DNA of 64,000 bases from Nectonema munidae (lineage: Eukaryota > Nematomorpha > Nectonematoida > Nectonematidae): the NCBI GenBank assembly GCA_030549495.1, contig JAUIRK010001059.1, positions 682,001 through 746,000 of the forward strand. The letters are read 5' to 3'. The notes below the pieces were generated by a model, which was not told the DNA's origin, ran no database searches, and was given only the letters and a program-made list of their open reading frames with translations. Each line of letters starts with the position of its first letter. Position 1 is the stretch's first letter. Both the position numbers and the translations under genes were made by a program. Below are positions 1 through 10,474 of the stretch, piece after piece.

Positions 1-540
1 TTCTGAATTTAGCAAGTAAATAACTCAATTTATTACAGACTGAGTCAACTTGTGCGTTCCAAAGAAGTCTATAGTAAATATAGTGCCTAAAAAAGAAAAC
101 TTTTCCAACAATTCAAGTATATGCTTATTTTACATAATGACAAAACGAGATTTTTTTCTCTGATAACAACATTCCTTTTGATTTTTCATATTTCAGTAAT
201 AATTGATGATTAATGAAAAGCTCATTCAAAAAAGACAACTTTTTATTTATTATTTCGATGCTTGAAAAATTTTCAACTTTGAAGATGAGAACTATGTCTT
301 CTGCAAATGCTAGAGCTTTACAGACATCTCTGTTTATAACTTTGATTGTTTTATTTATATATAGGAAAATTGAAGTGGACCGAGAGAAGATCCCTGAGGT
401 ACTCCAACAGGGGTTGCAATGATATAAGTCAGAAAAACTATTATATAAAAAAACGGAAAATTTTCATAAGCACGCCTTTCTTTCAACCTTACAATATCCA
501 ACTGCTACCTATATATATTAATTAAATTTGCCAATTAAAT

Positions 541-607
541 AATAGTATCTTGGCAAAGCACAGAGCCATATATAAGGCCTTCCCAGCTTTACTAAGCTCC
601 AAATATG
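541..607. repeat. Short hairpin-forming dispersed repeat, copy 1
   Basis: About 65 bp are nearly the same as 12,788-12,853. Both contain TAGTATCTTGGCAAAGC, a CCATATATAA core and a closing AGCTTT..CTAAGCTCC segment. The second copy has perfect arms (TTGGCAAAGC against GCTTTGCCAA), so the ancestral unit folded into a hairpin. In this copy the right arm has drifted. It is most likely a tiny MITE-like element; no target-site duplication is obvious. Confidence 0.55.
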
Positions 608-1235
608 TATCAGTGAAATCTAAATGGAATTCCGCTTATAACAAGATAACTTGTTTACCTTCGATATTTTAAGACAATGGTTTACCAAGGTTTTGGATTA
701 AATTTATTTCAATCGTATTTTGGACTTAGCGAATTATGATCAAGCTCTACAGTGTTATGAAACAGTAGAAGATTAAATACTTTGTTTAAGGCCTTTAAAA
801 TTATATTTATGAATTTTATAATCTTTTAATAATTACATGTTTTATGTATTTAATTGACCACTGTGTTTAATTATAGTTCAGATTTACATACCGTGGGCGG
901 TCTATGTAAAATAAGCTGCAAAAATAGCTTCAAATATAAAGTTAAATAACTTTGTAAATAATTTGAGAATTTAATTTAAATTTTGCAAATAAACTAAATA
1001 TAATATACAATATATATATTCAAAGTTACAATTTAATCTGTTCCCTAGAATTTGTATGATAGCCTCTCAAACTTCTCCGAAATTTTTGGAAACCATTTTA
1101 AGGGTAAAATAAGCTGCAAATTCGACGGCCATTTTTTTTGGATTTTTAAAAATGGCGAATTCTTTTATTTTCTGCTTCTAAAATATAATTACAACCATTT
1201 TCTTTGTTTTCTATTTCAAATTTTTTTTATAGTTT

Positions 1236-2235
1236 GAACTTTGTTTTGTAAGAAACTTAACTTATTTATTTTATTGTTTTTATAAGTTCATCGCTTATCA
1301 TAATAATTTTTTTGAAGGTTGGCCTTAATATTTTTATTTAATTTATTTTATAAGTTCATCCTATATTATATTAAACTTTTTTAAAGCTGATCTTTGTTTT
1401 ATCTGTAAGAAATTTAACTCGTTTCCTTAATTCTTTATTATTAGTTCATATTAAATATTTTTAAGGTTGATCTTTGCTCTCGCTGTAACAAACTTTACTT
1501 TTTACTGATTTTTCCTATAATTACGTTAAAGATTTTTTAAGGTTGACCTTTGCTTTCTGTGTAAGGAACCTAAATTTTTTACTTATTTATTTTCATAAGT
1601 TCATTCAACTTTTTTTGAAGGTTAATCGTTGCTTTTCTGTAAACTTTTTTATAAGTTCATCCCCTAAACTTTTTTGAAGGCTGATCTTTGGTTTATCTGT
1701 AAGATTAATATTTTTACTTAATTTATTTTTTAAGGTTGACATTTGCTTTCTGTGTAAGGAACCTAAATTTTTTACTTATTTATTTTTTTTCATAAGTTCA
1801 TTCAACTTTTTTTGAAGGTCAATCTTTAATTTTCTGTAAATTTTTTTATCATCCCCTATTATATTAAACTTTTTCAAGGCGGATCTTTGCTTTATCTGTA
1901 AGAAATTAAAATTTTTTCTCTAATTCTTTTTTATAAGTTCATATTAAACATTTTTAAAGGTTGATCTTTGCTCTCTCTGTAACAAACTTTACTTTTTACT
2001 TATATTTCCTTATAATTACGTTAAAAAATTTTAAGATTGACTTTTGCTTTCTGTGTAAGGAGCTTAAATTTTTTACTAATTTTTTTTCATAAGTTCATTC
2101 AACTTTTTTTGAAGTTCAATCTTTGCTTTTCTGTAAACTTTTTTCAAGGCTGATCTCTGCTTTATCTGTAAGAAATTTAACTTTTTTCCTTAATTCTTTA
2201 TTATAAGTTCATATTAAATATTTTTTTAAGATTTT
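1236..2235. repeat. AT-rich tandem array with four-monomer higher-order structure
   Basis: About 1 kb is built from diverged monomers of 60-85 bp, each carrying a core like TTGATCTTTGCTTTCTCTG followed by GTAAG and T-rich sequence, often with ATAAGTTCAT. Four monomer types are distinguishable and recur in order. Type A starts near 1,386, 1,680, 1,879 and 2,147; type B near 1,465 and 1,961; type C near 1,541, 1,734 and 2,033; type D near 1,621, 1,817 and 2,115. The order is A-B-C-D, A-C-D, A-B-C-D, A, so the higher-order unit is about 270-300 bp. Sequence from 1,236 to 1,385 is a degenerate leading part. Confidence 0.85.
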
Positions 2236-2239
2236 ATAA

Positions 2240-4970
2240 TAAATCAAGCTCAAGTAATTTCAAAATCAACTCTTAAAACAACTTTTTTACCATATTCCTA
2301 TTTGTTACCTTACCTAACTTTTAACAAAATTAATGATGAATAATTATTCTGAAAGTATTTTATCTAAAATGTCTCTTTCTTATTTCAGTGTATTCAAAAT
2401 TTTGTGAAAAATGATAAGAAATATAGAAAATTATCTGATTTCACTTTTTAAATTTTTTTCTAATTCAATATTCCTGTATTCATTTATTCCGGTAGGATAA
2501 AAGTTTTTAGTATTGCAAGTAACAAGAAATTGATGAATGTAGAAAGCTAAAAAGTATTTAGGTATGGAACTTATAATTAATTTTTTCATCAATTTCATGA
2601 ATCGCTTTAATTTTTTTTTAGATTTTTATTTATCAAGATGAATTGTGTTTAGTTAAATAAGAACTCTGTAAAAGTCTTAGTAGTTCTGAAAACTCTTCAA
2701 TTTTTATTTTTTGTTTTCTCTTACACAATTATTTAGTGTACTATTATTCGTTTTTATTTTAAAATTTTCATTATTTTCAATAAATCTATTAGGAAGGCCA
2801 TTTTTATTTAAGATGGAGCATGTTTTTAATAGAAAACTTTATTAGAAAGTTTGTATTTTATCTTAAAAATTGTTAAACTTAACCAGCTGTTCAAAAAATA
2901 GTACAGTGTCTCCCGCCCTAATGAATGATTCTGCCCTTATGAAGAAATTTTAAAGTGTCGACTAAAGTACCCAATCATATACAACATGATTAACAAAGTT
3001 TATTTGAAAACCTTTGAATTAAGTTTAGGCAATAATGTTCAGCTCGCATTTTTAATTGTAAGGTTTTTTAATAATACCCGCATCAGATATTAACTAAATT
3101 TTACAGAATAATTATTTTTGTATTCTAAAAACATTTTATACATCAATGAAGTAAATTGTCTTAACGATAGGCATCGTTTGAAAAGGAAAATTCATTTTTA
3201 TATAAATTTTGTAATGGCTTTATACCGAAAAGTGGACTTATTATTTTTGAAAAATTGGAAATCTAGTTTCAAAAATTCTTCTGAAAATCAAATTTTGTGT
3301 TAAAGTTTTAAAATTTGGTACCTTAACTGAAATCATTTTCGTGAAAAAGTCAACATAAAAAACTTGATTCTTTTTATTAAGTTGAGAAATGATAACTTCG
3401 AAAGGTAAAAGGTTAAAAAAATTAATTTTCCTGCACAAATTTAAATAAAAATCTTTAAAAGAATATTTTTTCCAACAAATGATGGGGAAAATAAAAAAAA
3501 TATTCTTCGAAGTATATATCCAAAGTGGCAATATTTTTGTGAAGAAAATCTTAAAAAAAAATAATTATTCACGTTGGCAGATATTTAGGAAATTTTAAGG
3601 TCATTGATTTTTAATAACTTTGGGAAAATTTTCTTAGTACTAATTTATTTGGCTGGTTTTTGAAATTTTATCAAAATTTATTCGAATTTCGTAAAAAGAG
3701 AATTTCTCTTAGGAAAAAAATTTATTATAATGTATCTATATTATAATATTTATAAAAATTGACAATTTAATAAAATGAAAGTTTTTATATTTAGATATCA
3801 TTTTGAATTTATCCTAGCATAATAGTTTATAGATAAACATCTTTACCAGCTATACTTCTAGTAGTAAGCTCTCGATAACTCGAGTCGCTGTACCTGTCTC
3901 AGTGATATCTACACATGCTAAATTTTTGTTTAACTCAAAATCAGATAGGTGGAATTTTCGGTTAAATCGAAGTAATTAATGCTTTTTCTGATATCAATTT
4001 ATAACTAAAATTATTCTGGATAAAAATTTCAATGCTATCTGTGAATTGCAGGTCATCATGTTGTAATATATTTCATAGGCTTTGAATACAAAGTTTTTAT
4101 GAAAAATCAATAAAAGTGTGAATTACACATGCTTTCATTCATTTCGTTGTAGAGCATTTTCAGCACTGAGATATTTGCAGCCCTATGAATTGCTTTAAAT
4201 TATTGTACCATATTTTATTATTATCTTTAAGCGTGTAGGCGCAAAATTTTATGCCCTTTTCAACGTAAATTATCGTAATTTTGTATATATAATCTCGTTA
4301 TTTTTTTTATAAAATAAAATGAATTCAATTTTTTTGAGGTTTTGCTCCCTTAAATTTGTACCTGGAAGTATCACAGAACTGCTATTCATTCAAGAAAATA
4401 TATGATACTGATCATTCGTTTAACTTGAACTTCGGATAACTTAAAGGATTTGTTGGATCCCAAAGACTCGACTTTTTGGTATATATTAAAATATTATAAA
4501 CATTAAAGGTAAGGGTAAACTCTCTTAAAAATTCATTGATGTTGGTGTAGTTATGTAAAATTAAGTGGTTTAGAAAATATGAAATTATTCAGATAGCTTC
4601 TCCAGTGAAAGTAAATTTGTCACTTAGGTTACATGTGAAAATTAATTTACTGACAGATTATACATCATAAAATGGTGTATTAAGTAAATAAATACTATAT
4701 TTATTGAAAAATTTTGCATTTAAAATTTATTATTGTTTTTAATTTCGAAATATCTTGATTTAATAAATTTTTTGACAGGATAGTAATTTTCAAAAAATAT
4801 CCCAATCAGATCTGCAATAAATTGTTTATTAAAATCACGCTATATTTGTAGTTAGAAAGATCCAAATGAAAAGAAGTGCTCAGCATATTTAAGAAAGTGA
4901 TGACAAAATAAGTGCTCAGCATATTAAGTGAATTAAATTATATCAAAATAAATATATACTTAATTCTGCA
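2240..4970. other. Non-coding AT-rich DNA, nothing recognised
   Basis: About 2.7 kb of AT-rich sequence. Open frames are short, low-complexity, and rich in Phe, Lys, Asn and Ile, with no family signature on either strand. A small repeated phrase (AAGTGCTCAGCATATT, near 4,877 and 4,911) is the only local duplication I noticed. Confidence 0.6.
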
Positions 4971-4974
4971 TACA

Positions 4975-5075
4975 AGGTGTTAGTTAAAACTAGAAATTGT
5001 ATGTACTCTTGTATTTGATCATCATAACTAAGCGTACACAGTGTGAAAGACCTCTTTCTTCTATTGAAGTCTCAG
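4975..5075 (+). repeat. Dispersed repeat related to the 36.4-36.6 kb MITE
   Basis: The phrases AGGTGTTAGTTA, CTCTTGTATTTGATCAT and ACAGTGTGAAAGACC occur here in order. They occur inverted at 36,520-36,612. This looks like one end of a MITE whose other arm is missing or too diverged to see. Confidence 0.5.
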
Positions 5076-5830
5076 TTCCATTTTTGTGTTCAAACTTTGA
5101 GGTTTGAATTTGCGTCTAGTGGCTGTACGTGGACATTTATCGTTAACGCTTATCTTTGAGCTTTATCTATTCTCAAATCAATAATAATAATATATATAAA
5201 AATAATATAATAAATATATTTTTTATTTGACATTTTGAATAAAGATCATCTTTAAAAACAAAAGAGAATAAAAAGATTTTTAACTTTAAAGAAATTAAAA
5301 ATTTTACTAAATATTTTTGAAAATTAATTTTTTAAATGAAAATATATTTTTTTACATAAATTAATTCGCATAGACATTATTGCCACCATCGAGGTAACAG
5401 AAATGGAAGACAAATCCATAAATTTTGACTTATTATCACTAAAATATAATGTTTTTTAATATTTATAACTTGATTTGATTTTTTTCTGAATTAGAGACTC
5501 GAGTTTTATATGTAAGTAAATTTTCACTCTGTTATATCTTTTCGTTTATTTGAAATCAGGCTTTACTTTTGCAGCTTTTTTTGCAGCTTATTTTACACCT
5601 ACCCACCGTGGGTATGTTTATTACACCATGTATGATATAAAGTATTTGCAAATTCTATAGTTATATTTTTTGATCTAAGTCGTTCTTGATATAATAAAAT
5701 TCGAATAATCTCTAATCTTTATGAAGAAGTATCTAATTTTCCATAGTTTTTTTTTATCTTTTCCTCTTTATATAATTTAGGTGGATTTTTAAAAATTAAC
5801 AGTAAAATTCTATAGTTTTTGTTTTTTATT

Positions 5831-5965
5831 GTCAGGGGTTCGATCCCCAAGGCTCCCAACTCTAAAAACAAATTCACAAAAACTGTGATTAACCATCTTA
5901 AGCATAATGCGAGAATATAGCCTTACGGCTGAAAGTGCTTTGATATCTCCAACCAACCAACCAAC
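5831..5965 (+). mobile_element. tRNA-derived SINE, 5'-truncated, (CCAA)n tail
   Basis: The copy starts inside the tRNA-like head at the T-arm (B box GGTTCGATCCCC), then CTCCCAACTC, a conserved body with CACAAAAACTGTGATTAACC, a second conserved block TAGCCTTACGGCTGAAAG, and ends in CCAACCAACCAACCAAC. The body matches, inverted, the copies at 44,413-44,555 and (in its first half) 44,613-44,813. The head is RNA polymerase III type in origin, but the A box is absent here, so this copy is a dead fragment. Confidence 0.8.
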
Positions 5966-6802
5966 TAGAAAATATTTATAATTTATTTGCTTTGAAAAAT
6001 TAGATTTTTTTTCGTGTAGACATTGATTCTTACCATCGATATAATAGAAATGAAGGCAAAAATGAAAATGTTGACTTTTTTTTACTATAGATTTTTTTTA
6101 TAGATATTCTAGCAAAATTTTTGTTTTTTTCTGATTAAGAACCTCACGATCTATAAGTAAGTTAAGTTTTATTTGATTATCTTGTTTTATTGTTTCGTAA
6201 TTCAGTATTAATTTTCCAGCTCATTTTACCACTGTCCGCTAGCAGTCCTGGGAATTTAGGCCCACAAATTTTTTAAGTTTATTACTTCTAGTATACATTT
6301 TCAAATAAGCTGAAATTTTGTTTTTAGATCAAAAATATCCAAACCTACAAAATAAAATTGTAAACACTTGGAAAGTTTTATAACAAAAATATATAATGAC
6401 TTTTAAGTTCAAGATGGTAAAAATCTGGAAATAAAGCTCACAATAGCACACAAAGTTTAAACTGGACGACTTTGTTCCTTTTTTATTTAAGCCAAACAAG
6501 TATTTTAATGATTTTCATCCGCTTGACATTTTAAAGGGAGCGTATATAAAACTAGCATTTAAAACATAATTTTTGGCCATTTTTTAAAATTCTCAAGAAT
6601 GACATACTTTTGCATCACTATTTATTAACACAAATACGAATAAGTATTATGAATGGCGAAACATTTTGTTATATTTTAATGAATGTAACACTACATCGGA
6701 AATTAATATATTCATTTGATAACATTATTAAAAAAATTCCAATTTTTATACTAAATTAATTCTATTTTAGCAGGTTATTTAAAATTAGTCACTAATGTTA
6801 AA
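5966..6802. other. Non-coding AT-rich DNA
   Basis: No coding signal, repeat pairing or RNA signature recognised in about 0.8 kb. Base composition matches the background. Confidence 0.5.
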
Positions 6803-6810
6803 GGTACCGT

Positions 6811-6942
6811 GGTGTGTTTTCACCTAGAAGGAATTGCGCCGCTTGTATCGAACTATGAAGAAAGTAGGCTTGATGCGGAATCGAACCCAAGATACTGAGT
6901 TATCGAAACCCAGTATCTAACCAACCTTAATCACGCCCCTAT
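6811..6942 (-). mobile_element. tRNA-derived SINE (second family) with 8-bp target duplication
   Basis: Read on the minus strand, the element begins GGGGCGTGATTAAGG and has a long anticodon-like stem (ATACTGGG against CTCAGTAT). A clear B box GGGTTCGATTCC follows, then a short unrelated body of about 60 bp. It is bracketed by GGTACCGT at 6,803-6,810 and 6,943-6,950, which I read as the target-site duplication. There are no terminal inverted repeats, so a SINE is more likely than a MITE. The acceptor stem does not pair well, so it is not a functional tRNA gene. Confidence 0.75.
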
Positions 6943-6950
6943 GGTACCGT

Positions 6951-7690
6951 TACCTCTTTCAATACATGAAACAAAAAATGTAGTTTTCAACCAAGGATAA
7001 TTTTTTTGGCGCGTAGCGAATTTTTTAAATTAAAATTGACAAATTTCCCTGGAGTTAGAGTCTGATGACGGGACTGGTAGCGCACACATATAAGCTTTAC
7101 CATATAGATAAATAACTAATATATATTCGTGTCCATAACATTAGATTTAATATATATAATCTCTATAACACAGTAGATGCATATCTTTGAAAATAAGATA
7201 TTTAGCTAATACGAGCTTGATACATTCATTCCAAGCAAATTTATTATGACTGAGTGCCATGATTGGCAATACAACATCATAAACTTGTTCAGAGATCTAT
7301 GGCAGACATTATTAGCAAACTCACAACAAAATGCAAAAAAAATTTTCATATTATGGTAAAAATATTTTGATCTGGATTCATGGCTACTATAAAAATACTT
7401 TGAATTTTGTACCTTTATTGTACTTTTTACGTTAAAACTAGCGAATAGATACAATATCACAAAAGGCAAATAAATAACCTATGAATAACATTTAAATCAT
7501 CTATCTACTTATAAGTTTTAAGAAAAATTTCTTAGAACTAAAACTTTAAATAAGATGAATAACTAAGAATAAAGGTGCTAAAAATTAGAATTCTGGAATA
7601 AAAGATTTAGCAAATATAATAAAGGTGTGCACATCCTAATTGGCGTATTCTATTACGCTAATTTAACTCTTTCAGTTACCGCAATCAATT
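6951..7690. other. Non-coding AT-rich DNA
   Basis: Only short open frames without family resemblance. I see no host exon or RNA gene. Confidence 0.45.
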
Positions 7691-7699
7691 AAGGATAAA

Positions 7700-8240
7700 G
7701 CTAAGCTTTAAATTATACTTTCTAGCCCTTAAGAAATTGAACCTTATAACTTATGTGCTATAAGAAATATTTGCCATGAAAAATTTGTAGGCCCTGTTGA
7801 AATTAGTGGATACATTACTGCCTCTGGTCAACTATGGCTTAAATTCGTATTTACTATTATATCAAATGAATCCGAAATTGATAATAAAAAAAAATCAATC
7901 CATTTAAAGACTTCTCCTTAAAATAAGAGATTAATATCGAAAAGGCATCCTTGGTTAGATCTGGAGCATATTAAAATGACATTTTTCAGAGTAAGACCAA
8001 ATAATGTCAGTGTGCAACAAACAAAGATAAACTAATGCATAAAAAAGCTTAAAACGTAAATCATTATTGAAATATGATATATAACTGAACAAAATACCAT
8101 GCAAACAAGACAATTTTGTAATGATGTATGATACATTACCTTCCCATTTTAGTGGACTATCAAGTATTACATCTAAATAACGAAATCGAAAAACCTCTTG
8201 TATTGCTTCACTATTAATTTCAAGGTAATTCATCTATTTT
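7700..8240 (-). mobile_element. LINE (jockey/CR1-like) reverse transcriptase, C-terminal remnant
   Basis: An open frame at 7,955-8,233 reads FRYLDVILDSPLKWEG, then an ITKLSCLHGILF segment, FNNDLRFKLFYALVYLCLL and IIWSYSEKCHFN. This is the classic arrangement after the RT palm in non-LTR elements: the YLGV-D..L.W motif, then the thumb region with L-Y-L..P.L.Y...W. The RT active site and endonuclease are absent, so the copy is 5'-truncated, and the frame is lost beyond LQI near 7,955. It is a fossil fragment. Confidence 0.8.
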
Positions 8241-8505
8241 TTAACACTTTTTTTTGAATCTCACTCATATGAACCACATAAGCATATGTTCAGATGTGTA
8301 GACTGAGGTACGCCTTTTTTAATTTGAAACTTGAAGAACAAATAAGTATATTGTATAACTGAAACTTCATGTGAAGAGAAATTTGTAGAGGGACTCAAAA
8401 GCTCCCGCTATCGTTGAGCATATATTTATTTTAGTTGGTTGTGGAGAAAATATAACGCGATAGCATGCTTTCAATAACGCCTTATTTTTATGCTAAAGAT
8501 TGAAA

Positions 8506-8523
8506 ATGTGGAATGAAGCATAG
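8506..8523 (+). promoter_or_regulatory. Short upstream ORF overlapping the PRPSAP start
   Basis: ATG at 8,506 opens a five-codon frame (MWNEA) that ends at TAG 8,521-8,523, out of frame and overlapping the main ATG at 8,513. If the transcript starts upstream, this could reduce initiation at 8,513 and favour the downstream in-frame ATG at 8,549. Whether it is used is inference. Confidence 0.35.
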
Positions 8524-9613
8524 GCTAACCTTCGTCAAAGCGTACGAAATGAATTCTTCGATGAATGACCTACTTATGTTTTGTGGCTCACGTGATACGA
8601 AGTTGGCGTCTTCAGTGTGTTCCGCCCTCGGCACTTCTCTCAGCGAGTGCACCATCATAAAGAAGCTCTGTCAAGAGACAGCGATCAGCATCGAGCAGTC
8701 TGTGCGTTCTAGGGATGTCTTCATTGTGATGCCGATTTCGAGGAATGTGAACGACGACATCGTCAACCTCCTGCACATCGCATACGCCTGCAAAACGTCT
8801 TCGGCCAAGGAAGTTGTTTCGGTCCTTCCATATCTCCCCTACTCTCGCCAGAGCAAAGTGCGTGGACGCGGCTGCATAGTCTCCAAACTCTTGGCTAATT
8901 TGCTCTGCAAGTCCGGCGTCACGCATATAATCACGGTGGACTTGCCGCAAAAGGAGATCCAAGGCTTCTTCGACATTCCTTTCCAGAACCTCAGAGCTTC
9001 TTCCTTCTTCATCAATTACATTCAGACATGCATCCCGAACTACAAGAACGCAGTGATCATTGCCAAAAATCCTGGAGCTGCGAAAATGGCTCAAAGCTAT
9101 GCCGAGTACTTGCGCCTAGGAATTGCAATGATTCACGGCGAAAACAAAGATTCTGAGGCGGACAATATCGATGGGAGAACGTCGCCTCCTCCTTCCTCGT
9201 ATTCTGATTCTGGGTACGGTTTCTTACCCGCGATACCGCCAATCGGCCCCAAAGTTAAGCCTCCGTTGAATATTGTGGGAGACGTGAAGGACAAGATAGC
9301 TATCATCGTTGACAACACCATTGACGAATCAGATCTCTTCATCAATGCTGCAGAAGTTTTGCGCAAGAATGGCGCGCAAAAAATTTACCTCATGGCTACG
9401 CACGGTGTGTTTTGTGGAAAATCAGCGGAAGAATTAGCTGCCTCTCCTATTGACCTGATCGTCGTAACAAACACCATTTCACACGAAGAAGCTATTGAAA
9501 TGTGTCCTAAGATTCAAACGATTGACATAAGTATTTTGCTTTCTGAGGCCATTCGTAGAATACACTACAAAGAATCAATGTCACACTTGTTCCGCAATGT
9601 TACGATCGATTAG
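8513..9613 (+). CDS. PRPSAP: Phosphoribosyl-pyrophosphate synthetase-associated protein (PRPSAP-like)
   Basis: A 366-residue protein of the ribose-phosphate diphosphokinase fold, full length for PRPSAP1/2 (about 355-370). These proteins join the PRPS complex in the cytosol and are thought to restrain PRPP synthesis; they are not themselves catalytic. The N-terminal domain has RSRDVFIV (residues 66-73), YACKTSSAKEVVSVLPYLPYS (91-111) and RGRGCIVSKLLANLLC (117-132). The DLxxxEIQGFF motif is at 143-153, where active PRPS has DLH; here the His is Pro. A Pro-rich insert at 222-250 (TSPPPSSY) is typical of PRPSAP. The ribose-5-phosphate loop of PRPS is degenerate (IVDNTIDESD, 265-274), and the ending is SEAIRRIHYKESMSHLFRN. 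A stop lies in frame at 8,501, so the start is Met1 (8,513) or Met13 (8,549). The gene is intronless and richer in GC than its flanks; it could be a functional retrocopy. Confidence 0.95.
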   Translation: MKHRLTFVKAYEMNSSMNDLLMFCGSRDTKLASSVCSALGTSLSECTIIKKLCQETAISIEQSVRSRDVFIVMPISRNVNDDIVNLLHIAYACKTSSAKEVVSVLPYLPYSRQSKVRGRGCIVSKLLANLLCKSGVTHIITVDLPQKEIQGFFDIPFQNLRASSFFINYIQTCIPNYKNAVIIAKNPGAAKMAQSYAEYLRLGIAMIHGENKDSEADNIDGRTSPPPSSYSDSGYGFLPAIPPIGPKVKPPLNIVGDVKDKIAIIVDNTIDESDLFINAAEVLRKNGAQKIYLMATHGVFCGKSAEELAASPIDLIVVTNTISHEEAIEMCPKIQTIDISILLSEAIRRIHYKESMSHLFRNVTID

Positions 9614-9758
9614 TTAACAAGTTTATACTGTTTTAGAATCTGTTATTTTACAAAACCTTTTATACACTTATCTTATTAAGATTTTATTTTTGACTGGATC
9701 ATCAAACCTTATTTCAGCATAGTAGCTAACATAGAATCATTTTAAAACTTGTATCAAC

Positions 9759-9764
9759 AATAAA
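9759..9764 (+). terminator. Polyadenylation signal of PRPSAP
   Basis: AATAAA lies 146 bp after the stop codon, the first canonical signal downstream. No encoded poly(A) run follows, so the locus lacks the tail expected of a very recent retrocopy. Confidence 0.55.
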
Positions 9765-9769
9765 AATAT

Positions 9770-10466
9770 GATATACGACACTTGTCGACCAAGTTTTTAT
9801 GATGCAGTGTGGAACAACTATAATAGCCAATACGTAAATCGAAATTTTTCGCATTTTCCTTCTGTTCAGCTAGATCAGTTTTCTTTCGTTTCAATATCTT
9901 TTCTATATCATCCTCACTTAAAGACGTTTCCTGTTCAAAACAGGGGGCTTTATTCCCAAACAAGCTTTTTTCAACTTCTTTTATACATCCGCAACTGATT
10001 TTTCGAGTATACTTCGGCTGTGGTGCTATCGTAGCGTTCTCCGTAATTCATTTATTAAACCACCTGGTAGCCCTTGCTTTACTTAGCACTTTCTCTATTT
10101 CAACTGCTCCATCACTCTAATTATATTTGTTGTTGAAGGCTTTCACGCCGCCTCACTATACATTGCATTTCTTCTGAATTTCACAATTCTACGGGTATGA
10201 CTTCAGAGTTTTGTGGAAAAACATTTCGTATTGTTTATTCTTCTCATCATACGCAGGGTCTTTTTCGATCTAAATAATAAAATTCTTATAATGCATTAGC
10301 CCATTTTTTTCATTCTATCATTTAAGGCTTTTAATTGAAGGGGTAAAAATACAGAATATTGCTTCTCCGTTTCTAGCTAAGCGCGAAGCTGAACATAGTA
10401 AACGATATGCATAAATCTAAAGGATTTGATCATTTAGTAGATGTGAATCATTCAAGTCTATTTATA
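9770..10466. other. Unassigned spacer
   Basis: The minus strand has an open frame at 9,754-9,963 with a Lys/Glu-rich stretch (SLSEDDIEKILKRKKTDLAE). Similar broken frames continue to about 10,250. It looks like a decayed coding fragment, but I do not recognise the family. Confidence 0.3.
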
Positions 10467-10474
10467 CACTAAAT

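Noticed and set aside
8612-9366. Three open frames antisense to PRPSAP
   Set aside because: They mirror the codon pattern of the plus-strand gene and have no family resemblance.
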